Shown here: in pieces, positions 1 to 4,685 of the stretch
How the letters are laid out: each line of letters begins with the position of its first letter
Numbering within the stretch: position 1 is the stretch's first letter
DNA from: Pseudoramibacter fermentans
GTDB lineage: Bacteria > Bacillota > Clostridia > Eubacteriales > Eubacteriaceae
Assembly: GCA_009493725.1 (NCBI GenBank)
Contig: VOGB01000008.1
Coordinates: 1 to 8,510 of the forward strand
Length of the DNA stretch: 8,510 bases
Direction of reading: 5' to 3'
Position numbers and translations under genes: made by a program
Notes under the pieces: generated by a model
Database searches by the model: none
What the model was told of the DNA's origin: nothing
What the model saw: only the letters and a program-made list of their open reading frames with translations

Positions 1-24
1 CGTTCGGAATAGGTTATACTAGAC

Positions 25-87
25 AAAAGATCAGCTCCTAAAAGATGGGTTTGTGGTAAACACCATTTTAAAGGAAGCTGATCTTTT
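25..87. terminator. Long imperfect hairpin, probable bidirectional terminator
   Basis: The outer arms AAAAGATCAGCT (25-36) and AGCTGATCTTTT (76-87) pair perfectly over 12 bp. Inside them CCT/AGG, GATGG/CCAT and GTTT/AAAC continue the stem with small bulges, to a GTGGT loop near 50-55, so nearly the whole 63 bp folds back on itself. On the plus strand the hairpin runs into six T (84-89); on the minus strand it runs into TTTTGTCT. It could end transcription of the minus-strand gene at 166-660. A TATACT box (15-20) lies just upstream on the plus strand, so it might instead be the body of a very short RNA. The remaining bases 108-165 show nothing I can name. Confidence 0.5.
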
Positions 88-90
88 TTG

Positions 91-107
91 TCCGAACAGC
101 GTTCGGA
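91..107. repeat. Perfect inverted repeat TCCGAAC-agc-GTTCGGA
   Basis: Two 7-bp arms flank a 3-bp centre. A further GTTCGGA copy lies at 2-8, so the left arm TCCGAAC could pair with either copy. A related TTTCGGATGAAT (1439-1450) matches GTTCGGATTAAT (101-112) at 10 of 12 positions and lies in the upstream region of the resolvase gene. The arrangement is compatible with a recombinase or regulator binding site, but that is inference. Confidence 0.35.
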
Positions 108-165
108 TTAATTTTACAATCTACCATCCAAGCAACATTAGTGCTAACAGTTTAACCAGACTACT

Positions 166-660
166 TTAAATATGCCAATATTGAATATTCTTTTGCCAGC
201 GTTGTCGCTTAATTCGCCCTAATTGGCGTCGAATCCGCCAATTGGTAATTTTCCGCCAAAGGGGACTGTGATAAGCCGTTTGCTGATAAAATTGACGTTG
301 CCAATAGGTAATGTCTTTGCTAATTTGTTGTTGACTCCACCAAACATAATTATGAGTCAAATATCCGGCAACTTGGACATAAGGACGTTCGGTCCAGTAG
401 GCTGCTCCCATCAATTGACCTCGTGTAATTGGCAGGCCTCTGGTTTTAAACCAAGCCATTTTATAAATCTTCTGAATCTTGCCAACTCCCATGGGTGGTT
501 GTTGCTGATCAGTGTAAGGAGCCAAAGGAACGACAATCAATGCTTGTAAAATTTGCTGGGGGTGCGCCGTTTGGTTTAAGGCCAATTGTAAATCATTAGA
601 AAAGCGATAGGTACGCTGTTTAGTTGTCAATTGGATCTTGGCACACCAGAGCTTAGTCAT
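166..660 (-). CDS. Trp-rich basic protein of unknown function
   Basis: I do not recognise this 164-residue protein. It is real by its context: a GAAGGTGG Shine-Dalgarno sits 6 bases before the ATG, and it has the same strand and orientation as the resolvase gene upstream. It has ten Trp residues, many Gln and Tyr, and a basic C-terminal third (residues 136-158, rich in Arg and Lys) that could contact nucleic acid. I see no signal peptide, hydrophobic membrane segment or known catalytic motif. It starts 91 bases after the resolvase stop and may be co-transcribed with it. A recombinase accessory protein and an unrelated plasmid cargo protein are both possible, and the sequence does not decide between them. 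Confidence 0.6.
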   Translation of the reverse strand: MTKLWCAKIQLTTKQRTYRFSNDLQLALNQTAHPQQILQALIVVPLAPYTDQQQPPMGVGKIQKIYKMAWFKTRGLPITRGQLMGAAYWTERPYVQVAGYLTHNYVWWSQQQISKDITYWQRQFYQQTAYHSPLWRKITNWRIRRQLGRIKRQRWQKNIQYWHI

Positions 661-751
661 GTTAAACCACCTTCATTTAATTTCAGAGTATGCCACATGA
701 TGGGCAAAATTGGCAACTTTTGTCTTATCTGGATCTTTACGAGCTTCTTTA

Positions 752-1390
752 TCAATTAGCTACTTTAATTTGGTCTTCCGCTCGATACTTTTCGATCCGA
801 TAGAGGGTAACTGGGGCAATCCCCAACATCCGCGCGATCTGACGTTTGGTTAATTCTTCTCCCTGTTCCCGGCGCGTTAGCAAACGACAGGCTTCTTTAT
901 AAATATAACGTTTCTGTCGATTCGGTGAATGTGGTCCATATTCACGGACTTTACCATGATATTTTCCTTGCCGTTTAGCAATTTCAATCCCTTGTCGCTG
1001 TCTTACTTTGATTGTCTCACGTTCTTCTTGGGCCATATACTTATAAAGCTCAATAATGATATTGGTAATCAAGTTACGTAAGTTAGGATCTTCAATACTA
1101 TTAAAGCTCGGTAAATTTAAAATGTTTAAGGTGGCCCCCTTATGGCGAATGGCTTCCATAATTTCTGTTAAATCGGCTGAATTTCTACCTAACCGATCTA
1201 AACTTAGCACAATTACCTCATCATCGTCACGAAGATAATCCAGCATGGCTTGAAGTTGTGGGCGGGCAGCATTTTTTCCAGAAAGTTTCTCTTGGAAAAG
1301 TTTTGTCACTCCCGCTGCTTGTAGTTGTTCAATTTGCCGGGCTAGATTTTGCTCACGAGTACTAACACGTGCGTAACCAATTTTTGTCAT
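752..1390 (-). CDS. Serine recombinase (resolvase/invertase family)
   Basis: This 212-residue site-specific recombinase is a complete small serine recombinase, the class that resolves plasmid multimers or transposon cointegrates or inverts DNA. The N-terminal catalytic domain opens with GYARVST, giving nucleophile Ser10 and Arg8, and continues to LDRLGRN (residues 64-70) with the conserved Asp65, Arg66 and Arg69. A long helix near 105-135 fits the dimerisation E-helix. The C-terminal DNA-binding part, about 180-202 (TKRQIARMLGIAPVTLYRIE), is a helix-turn-helix. Length is somewhat above the roughly 185 residues typical of resolvases because of a linker near 140-165. A GGAGGC ribosome site precedes the ATG. 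A recognition site was not proven, although GTTCGGA-type motifs occur at 2-8, 91-107 and 1439-1450. Resolvase or invertase cannot be told apart here. Confidence 0.93.
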   Translation of the reverse strand: MTKIGYARVSTREQNLARQIEQLQAAGVTKLFQEKLSGKNAARPQLQAMLDYLRDDDEVIVLSLDRLGRNSADLTEIMEAIRHKGATLNILNLPSFNSIEDPNLRNLITNIIIELYKYMAQEERETIKVRQRQGIEIAKRQGKYHGKVREYGPHSPNRQKRYIYKEACRLLTRREQGEELTKRQIARMLGIAPVTLYRIEKYRAEDQIKVAN

Positions 1391-1425
1391 TTTCAGAACG
1401 CCTCCGGAACACTTATATGTAACTA

Positions 1426-1454
1426 ATGATAATCCAACTTTCGGATGAATACAA
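1426..1454 (-). promoter_or_regulatory. Probable promoter of the resolvase gene
   Basis: On the minus strand, TTGTAT (-35, 1454-1449), a 17-base spacer and TATCAT (-10, 1431-1426) precede the resolvase start by about 36 bases. The -35 is a weak match and the -10 matches the consensus at 5 of 6 bases. The spacer contains the CGGATGAAT-related motif discussed as a possible recombinase site, which would fit autoregulation. Confidence 0.45.
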
Positions 1455-1471
1455 TAGGGTAGACCTTAATG

Positions 1472-1894
1472 TTATTTCTTCAATCTATGCATTTTCAAAT
1501 TAGAAATATCTTCACCAACGTAGACGTGACCATGTTTAGTATATAAGGTATTAAAATTTTCTTTGGGATTATACATATAGAAACGTTTTGAACTTTTATC
1601 TAAACTTTTATTTTTAGCAACAATAAAATGAATAAAGCCATTTTTTTCATTCCATGTTCTTGATTTATTTGTTTCATAATAATCTGTATAATAAATAGTG
1701 TGCCGATTTTTAACGTACATTAAAACGTATCTATGACCATATAAATGATGATCCCAAATTCCTAGATAGTGTGTGGGAAGTGTGGCAGTTCTAAAACCAT
1801 ATTTTAAATTCTTGGCACTAACGTTATTTGGATTAACAATAAATAGTGTGAATAATGAAACTACAAACAATATTGATGCAAATAATTTCTTCAC
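1472..1894 (-). CDS. Small secreted protein of unknown function
   Basis: This 140-residue protein begins with a classical Sec signal peptide: MKK, a hydrophobic stretch (residues 4-20) and a likely signal peptidase I site after VSA (25-27). The mature part is about 113 residues, basic, and unusually rich in Tyr, His and Lys (for example YLGIWDHHLYGHRYVLMYV, 43-61). It has no Cys pair, LPXTG anchor, lipobox or further membrane segment, so release from the cell is expected. The start is GTG, with AGAGGGG placed 6 bases before it. The gene is visibly more AT-rich than the resolvase next to it, which suggests a separate origin. The overall look is of the short exported hypothetical proteins common in lactobacilli; I cannot assign a role. 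Confidence 0.75.
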   Translation of the reverse strand: MKKLFASILFVVSLFTLFIVNPNNVSAKNLKYGFRTATLPTHYLGIWDHHLYGHRYVLMYVKNRHTIYYTDYYETNKSRTWNEKNGFIHFIVAKNKSLDKSSKRFYMYNPKENFNTLYTKHGHVYVGEDISNLKMHRLKK

Positions 1895-1919
1895 AACGAA
1901 CCCCTCTTATTACAATATT

Positions 1920-1966
1920 TTAATCTTTTACAAATACATGATAAGATTAAATAAACGCTTAGTAAA
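1920..1966. promoter_or_regulatory. Promoter with overlapping inverted repeat between divergent genes
   Basis: For the secreted-protein gene, minus-strand TTTACT (1966-1961), 17 bases and TATCAT (1943-1938) form a good promoter, giving a leader of about 35 bases. The arms TTAATCTT (1920-1927) and AAGATTAA (1943-1950) form an 8-bp perfect inverted repeat around that -10, a suitable place for an operator. The divergent DUF536-type protein carries a helix-turn-helix and is a candidate binder, but this is inference. I see no clear -35/-10 pair for the plus-strand gene. Confidence 0.4.
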
Positions 1967-1983
1967 GGAGGTTTAATAAATAT

Positions 1984-2499
1984 ATGGCGACAATAAATGA
2001 AATAGCTAAAGAATTAAATGTTAGTCGTGTAAGAGTTTACCAAATTGTTGCAAAGCTTCCCGAGGACTTACAACCTAATAAAGTCAATGGGCACTACCGA
2101 ATAGAAGATAAAAATGTTAAGTCAATTAAAGAATACTTTACAAAGAGTTCTTTAAAGCTTAAGCAAGACAATAATGGTGAGAATGAATATAAAATTGCAA
2201 ATAAGGCTTTAGAAAATGAGGTGCAAACTCTTAAAGAACAGTTAACAAACAAAGATGAACACATTAAAGACTTAACACAATTGCTTGATCAATCTCAAAG
2301 ATTGCAATTAGATGTCCAAAACAAATTGAATAAATTAGAAAATAAGGAAATAAAATCCTCTGAGAGCACTTTTAAGAGCGATAAAAATGAAGATAATATA
2401 AATACTAATCAAGAATCAGAAAGCCCCTCTATGGATACAAGAGAGGCAAATAATGAAAAGCGTAGTAATTTTTGGAGTCAATTATTTAGGGGCAAATAA
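1984..2499 (+). CDS. DUF536-type plasmid replication-associated protein
   Basis: This 171-residue protein has the three-part build of the DUF536/RepB-like proteins found beside replication genes on lactobacillus plasmids. Residues 3-25 (INEIAKELNVSRVRVYQIV) form a helix-turn-helix. Residues 68-122 are a heptad-rich coiled coil likely to oligomerise. A Ser/Asn/Glu-rich linker leads to the short C-terminal NFWSQLFRGK, typical of the family. It is probably a DNA-binding accessory factor in replication, copy control or partition; no enzymatic motif is present. AAAGGAGG (1964-1971) precedes the ATG by 12 bases, slightly long, but no other in-frame start fits. Its 3' end overlaps the antisense end of a decayed relative (2478-2636). 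Function beyond DNA binding is not established from the sequence. Confidence 0.8.
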   Translation: MATINEIAKELNVSRVRVYQIVAKLPEDLQPNKVNGHYRIEDKNVKSIKEYFTKSSLKLKQDNNGENEYKIANKALENEVQTLKEQLTNKDEHIKDLTQLLDQSQRLQLDVQNKLNKLENKEIKSSESTFKSDKNEDNINTNQESESPSMDTREANNEKRSNFWSQLFRGK

Positions 2500-2636
2500 T
2501 TTGCAACTAGATGTAGAGCAAATTTATAGAAGCTGCTTTTTTGTTGATTCTTTGCCGGTAGTCTTTGGTAGTGATATTGAATAGTCTGCTTGGAGACCTT
2601 TAATTCATCTGCAAGTTGTTTAATTGTTTTTGCCAA
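2478..2636 (-). pseudogene. Truncated DUF536-type helix-turn-helix gene
   Basis: Reading the minus strand from TTG (2636-2634) gives 52 codons to a TGA at 2480-2478. The first 27 residues (LAKTIKQLADELKVSKQTIQ and on to HYQRLP) are a helix-turn-helix like that of the intact DUF536-type protein next door. After about residue 34 the similarity ends, and there is no coiled coil and no FWS(R/Q)LF tail. AGGTGGTGATTGACAT precedes it, nearly identical to the traA initiation region AGGTGGTGACTGACATG; the extra T suggests that an ATG start was turned into ATTG, leaving TTG. The 3' end runs into the oppositely oriented intact gene, so a rearrangement probably removed the rest. A functional 52-residue peptide cannot be excluded. 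Confidence 0.65.
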
Positions 2637-2729
2637 TGTCAATCACCACCTAGTTAAATTAAAAATGTCCTTTTTTCTATTTTGAGGTTAATCGATTCAA
2701 AGTACAACTGGAATCTGTAAAGATAGTTA

Positions 2730-2758
2730 TTGTTGCACTGAAAGCGGTGTGCTAAACT
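2730..2758 (+). promoter_or_regulatory. repA: Candidate promoter for the rep transcript
   Basis: TTGTTG (2730-2735), a 17-base spacer and TAAACT (2753-2758) make the best plus-strand promoter I can find upstream of the antisense RNA region. Both boxes are modest matches. Starting here would give a rep leader of about 465 bases that crosses the antisense RNA, the attenuator, the leader ORF and the masked ribosome site. Confidence 0.35.
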
Positions 2759-2807
2759 GAAACTAATCTAACAACAAAATAAAAGTAAATAAAAATCAAG
2801 CCAAGAA

Positions 2808-2838
2808 AAAATCCCGATCCGACTGGGATCGAGATTTT
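2808..2838. terminator. Terminator of the antisense RNA
   Basis: AAAATC-C-CGATCC, loop GACTG, GGATCG-A-GATTTT forms a 12-bp stem with one mismatch. On the minus strand it is followed by TTTTTT, a textbook intrinsic terminator for the RNA started near 2927. On the plus strand the tail is weaker (ATTTTATATTCTT), so rep transcripts may read through it. Confidence 0.75.
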
Positions 2839-2927
2839 ATATTCTTAGCAAGTAGCTACATAACAGCTACTTAGTCCAAGCATTCAGACCTGGCAGAATG
2901 GATGTTTGAACTTTGATTTCTGTGCTT
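2808..2927 (-). ncRNA. Predicted counter-transcribed RNA controlling rep
   Basis: A strong-looking minus-strand promoter (2963-2934) and an intrinsic terminator (2838-2808) delimit an RNA of about 120 bases opposite the rep leader. No convincing ORF lies in it. It covers the AAGTAGCT/AGCTACTT hairpin (2850-2872) and the 12-base segment 2866-2877 that can otherwise pair with 2996-3007. Binding of this RNA to the nascent rep leader would block that long-range pairing and favour the hairpin at 2996-3024. RepA_N plasmids such as pSK41 are known to use antisense RNAs against rep, acting on transcription and translation; that this RNA does the same is inference. Confidence 0.6.
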
Positions 2928-2933
2928 GTATTC

Positions 2934-2963
2934 ATTATACCTCATACCCTTAAATCGGGACAA
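2934..2963 (-). promoter_or_regulatory. Promoter of the antisense RNA
   Basis: On the minus strand TTGTCC (2963-2958), an 18-base spacer and a perfect TATAAT (2939-2934) form a convincing promoter. Initiation is expected near 2927, directed away from rep into the terminator at 2838-2808. Confidence 0.65.
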
Positions 2964-2995
2964 GAGTAGATAATAACAAACAAGAAATTAAAGAT

Positions 2996-3036
2996 GGACT
3001 AAGTAGCCAATGGCTATTTAGTCCTATTTTGTTATT
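2996..3036 (+). terminator. Conditional terminator hairpin of the rep attenuator
   Basis: Stem GGACTAAGTAGCC (2996-3008), loop AAT, stem GGCTATTTAGTCC (3012-3024), one G-U pair, then a U-rich tail to 3036. It is strong enough to act as an intrinsic terminator, about 200 bases before the rep start. Confidence 0.55.
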
Positions 3037-3081
3037 AGAAATTAAAAAAGTTGCCGATTGGGCAACCAGGAAAATAAATCC

Positions 3082-3159
3082 ATGCTGATGAATCACAAAG
3101 CCCTCACAACCAATGAATGCTTTGTAATTCAGTTAGAGCATATCAGATTTGTATTTTAA
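3082..3159 (+). CDS. Possible 25-codon leader peptide upstream of rep
   Basis: ATG CTG ATG opens a 25-codon frame ending in TAA (3157-3159), 70 bases before repA. AGGA (3068-3071) is a weak ribosome site 10 bases upstream. The frame almost fills a large stem-loop: ATGCT (3082-3086) with AGCAT (3137-3141), and GAATCACAAAGC (3090-3101) with GCTTTGTAATTC (3119-3130) with one mismatch. A ribosome moving along it would melt this stem and could affect the rep ribosome site further down. The peptide itself shows no recognisable motif. It may be a chance frame over a structured RNA. Confidence 0.35.
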   Translation: MLMNHKALTTNECFVIQLEHIRFVF

Positions 3160-3179
3160 AGCAAGTCAGATGTTTTAGC

Positions 3180-3223
3180 AACTCTCTTTTGAGTCAGCGT
3201 GGGTTGGATATAGAAAGGGAGTT
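3180..3223 (+). promoter_or_regulatory. repA: Stem masking the rep Shine-Dalgarno
   Basis: The segment ACTCTCTTT (3181-3189) pairs with AAAGGGAGT (3214-3222) over 9 bp with one G-U pair. The A3180-U3223 and U3190-G3213 pairs may extend it. AAAGGGAG is the ribosome site of repA, 8 bases before its ATG, so this stem would hold initiation low. The loop is 22 bases (3191-3212). Confidence 0.5.
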
Positions 3224-3229
3224 TTTATA

Positions 3230-4336
3230 ATGGAGCAAACAAATTTCAAGTTTTATCAAGCTGACAATGTTTATGGGGCCTTATTTTTCCAGTTTCCCAA
3301 AGTATTGATGTACGGCGAACAATATCGGTATTTAAGTAGTGAAGCCAAATTAGCCTATATGGTGCTGAAAGATCGGCTCGAGTATTCCTTACGCAATCAC
3401 TGGGTTGATGAGGAAGACCACGTCTACTTTATTTTTACCAATCAAGAATTAATGGATCTATTCAATTGTTCAAAGGGAAAATTAGCCACCGTTAAGAAAG
3501 AACTCGAAAAAGCTGGCTTGCTTTATCAAAAAGCCATGCATTTTAATCCCAAAACAGGGAAAAATGAACCCAACCGACTTTACCTGGCCGAACTAGATAT
3601 GCGATCAACGGACGTCTATTTACGCGGTGAATATGGCCAAAAAGAGCCGCAAACCCTTGCTACGAGCGAAAGTCTAAAAAATAGACCTTCGCGGGAGACC
3701 GTTGAAACCCTTGCTACGAGCGAAAGTCTAAAAAATAGACCTTCGCGAAAGTCCGTTGATGACACCCCGCAAACCCTTGCTACGAGCGAAAGTCTAAAAA
3801 ATAGACACGATCTAGATAAAGAACTTAAAGAAAGAGATACTAATAGATACAATATAGATACTCAAAAGTTGGACTTTTCCACAGCCCATTTTTCACCAGC
3901 AGAAATTCAAAAGCAAAACCATGATCTCATAAATCATGCTAATGACTTCTTAACTGATGAAGACAGTGGCTTACCGGTTTTCTTAGAACCAGAAGCTGTG
4001 CAACTACTTAGTTTTTGGTGCCGTACCCCGCAACAAATGCGGCGCTTCATTGGCATTATTTTAAATGCTAAGTACCGAGTTGAAAAGGATCATCAAGATA
4101 TTGGGGTTCTAATCCCGCTTGACGACGAAGAACTAAAACCTTTGATGACTAAAGCCTTGAGACGCTACTTTAACGCCCTAAGAAGTAATGAGAAGCATAT
4201 CAAGAACGTGGAGAACTACTTATACGGCACCATGCAAAACCTATTTGGGATTTGGTGGAATAAACAAGCGGCTAGAGAATATGCGGCCAAACACCCTGAA
4301 GAACAGAACACTGACAATGAGCGTGCTTGGAATTAA
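3230..4336 (+). CDS. repA: RepA_N-family plasmid replication initiator
   Basis: This 368-residue protein is the plasmid's initiator for theta replication: it binds the origin and recruits the host replisome. The N-terminal domain, about residues 7-125, carries the RepA_N signature layout (NVYGALFFQFPKVLMYGEQY at 13-32, YLSSEAKLAYMVLKDRL at 34-50, and a winged-helix-like LFNCSKGKLATVKKELEKAGLL at 77-98). A linker, about 138-205, contains three copies of TLATSESLKNR encoded by the DNA iterons. The C-terminal part, about 217-355, ends in YLYGTMQNLFGIWWNKQ, usual for these proteins and thought to be host-specific. Length is normal for the family. The start has AAAGGGAG 8 bases upstream. Expression looks tightly controlled by the antisense RNA, attenuator and masked ribosome site in the leader. 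Confidence 0.93.
   Translation: MEQTNFKFYQADNVYGALFFQFPKVLMYGEQYRYLSSEAKLAYMVLKDRLEYSLRNHWVDEEDHVYFIFTNQELMDLFNCSKGKLATVKKELEKAGLLYQKAMHFNPKTGKNEPNRLYLAELDMRSTDVYLRGEYGQKEPQTLATSESLKNRPSRETVETLATSESLKNRPSRKSVDDTPQTLATSESLKNRHDLDKELKERDTNRYNIDTQKLDFSTAHFSPAEIQKQNHDLINHANDFLTDEDSGLPVFLEPEAVQLLSFWCRTPQQMRRFIGIILNAKYRVEKDHQDIGVLIPLDDEELKPLMTKALRRYFNALRSNEKHIKNVENYLYGTMQNLFGIWWNKQAAREYAAKHPEEQNTDNERAWN
3651..3806 (+). repeat. Three iterons inside repA, probable origin of replication
   Basis: A 36-bp sequence starting AAACCCTTGCTACGAGCG occurs without a single change at 3651-3686, 3705-3740 and 3771-3806. The first two copies stay identical for 43 bp. Spacing is 54 and 66 bp, both multiples of three, so the reading frame is kept. 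Each of the first two units holds the interrupted palindrome GCGAA-a-GTCTA, AAAAA, TAGAC-c-TTCGC; the third keeps only GTCTA-AAAAA-TAGAC. RepA_N plasmids carry their origin as repeats within the rep gene, so these are the likely RepA binding sites. Confidence 0.8.
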
Positions 4337-4361
4337 ACGTCATATTAGCTCATTTAAGTCG

Positions 4362-4403
4362 TTTTAAGTGTTGCAGTGCATAATTATATTAAAACTGTTT
4401 TAA
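4362..4403 (+). promoter_or_regulatory. Candidate promoter and operator palindrome of the toxin-antitoxin-like operon
   Basis: TTTTAA (4362-4367), 17 bases and TATATT (4385-4390) form a possible promoter, strong only in its -10. The perfect palindrome TTAAAAC-T-GTTTTAA (4389-4403) overlaps the end of the -10 and the expected start point, where a repressor would block initiation. A second palindrome TAGCT-G-AGCTA lies at 4451-4461. Autorepression by the small protein of the operon is conjecture. Confidence 0.35.
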
Positions 4404-4486
4404 AATCGCTTAGAAGCAAAAATAGGTGCCTTAAGTGGCCGAATTGACGATAGCTGAGCTAGAAAAACGGGATAGGAGCTTTTTAA

Positions 4487-4684
4487 ATGACCAAACCCAG
4501 CAAAGAAATCGAAACAATTGATCAATTGCTGGCTGACCCCTGGGCAGTCAATATTCAAGACATTTGGGAACAAGCAGCACATAATCAAGATCCTGATAAG
4601 CGCAAGTTGTTTGACGCGTTACACACTTACCTCTTAGATAAACGCCAAGAGAAAATTATCAACGAAAAGCATTTCGTGATTTAA
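4487..4684 (+). CDS. Small acidic protein, putative partner of the zeta-like kinase
   Basis: This 65-residue protein is intact, with AGGAG placed about 9 bases before its ATG. It is mostly helical by composition and acidic in the first half (EIETIDQLLADPWAVNIQDIW, residues 7-27), with no Cys and no clear DNA-binding motif. Its stop is separated from the kinase gene by a single base, so the two are translationally coupled, the typical layout of an antitoxin followed by its toxin. I do not recognise the family by sequence. The antitoxin role rests on position and size only; it is not obviously similar to epsilon of the epsilon-zeta system. Confidence 0.6.
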   Translation: MTKPSKEIETIDQLLADPWAVNIQDIWEQAAHNQDPDKRKLFDALHTYLLDKRQEKIINEKHFVI

Positions 4685-4685
4685 C

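Larger units (their letters stand above)
2850..3036 (+). promoter_or_regulatory. Predicted transcription attenuator in the rep leader
   Basis: Two alternative RNA folds compete. Antiterminator: GCTACTTAGTCC (2866-2877) pairs perfectly over 12 bp with GGACTAAGTAGC (2996-3007). Terminator: the same 2996-3008 segment pairs with GGCTATTTAGTCC (3012-3024) in a 13-bp stem with one G-U pair and an AAT loop, followed by the U-rich TATTTTGTTATT (3025-3036). The upstream hairpin AAGTAGCT/AGCTACTT (2850-2857 with 2865-2872) also captures part of the antiterminator strand. The antisense RNA covers 2866-2877, so its binding should shift the balance to termination, as known for RNAIII of the Inc18 plasmid pIP501. 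Confidence 0.6.

Noticed and set aside
223..549. 108-residue plus-strand frame
   Set aside because: It is antisense to the gene at 166-660, which has a good ribosome site; this frame has none.
2868..2935. 22-codon minus-strand frame starting MNTSTEIK in the antisense RNA
   Set aside because: Its ATG overlaps the -10 box TATAAT, so it would not be in the transcript.
2700..2940. Type I toxin-antitoxin locus of the Fst/par type
   Set aside because: A bidirectional terminator and a short minus-strand RNA fit, but no short hydrophobic toxin frame and no matching direct repeats were found on either strand. Rep control explains the structures better.
3651..3806. Repeats considered as a small CRISPR array
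   Set aside because: Only three units, very short unequal spacers that keep the repA reading frame, and no cas genes. They are iterons.
3616..3852. 78-residue minus-strand frame opposite the iterons
   Set aside because: Its repeated FFRLSLVARV units are only the reverse reading of the iterons inside repA.
4332..4367. Terminator directly after repA
   Set aside because: TTAAACG and CGTTTTAA can pair weakly around a long loop, but the stem is short and AT-rich. I do not call it.
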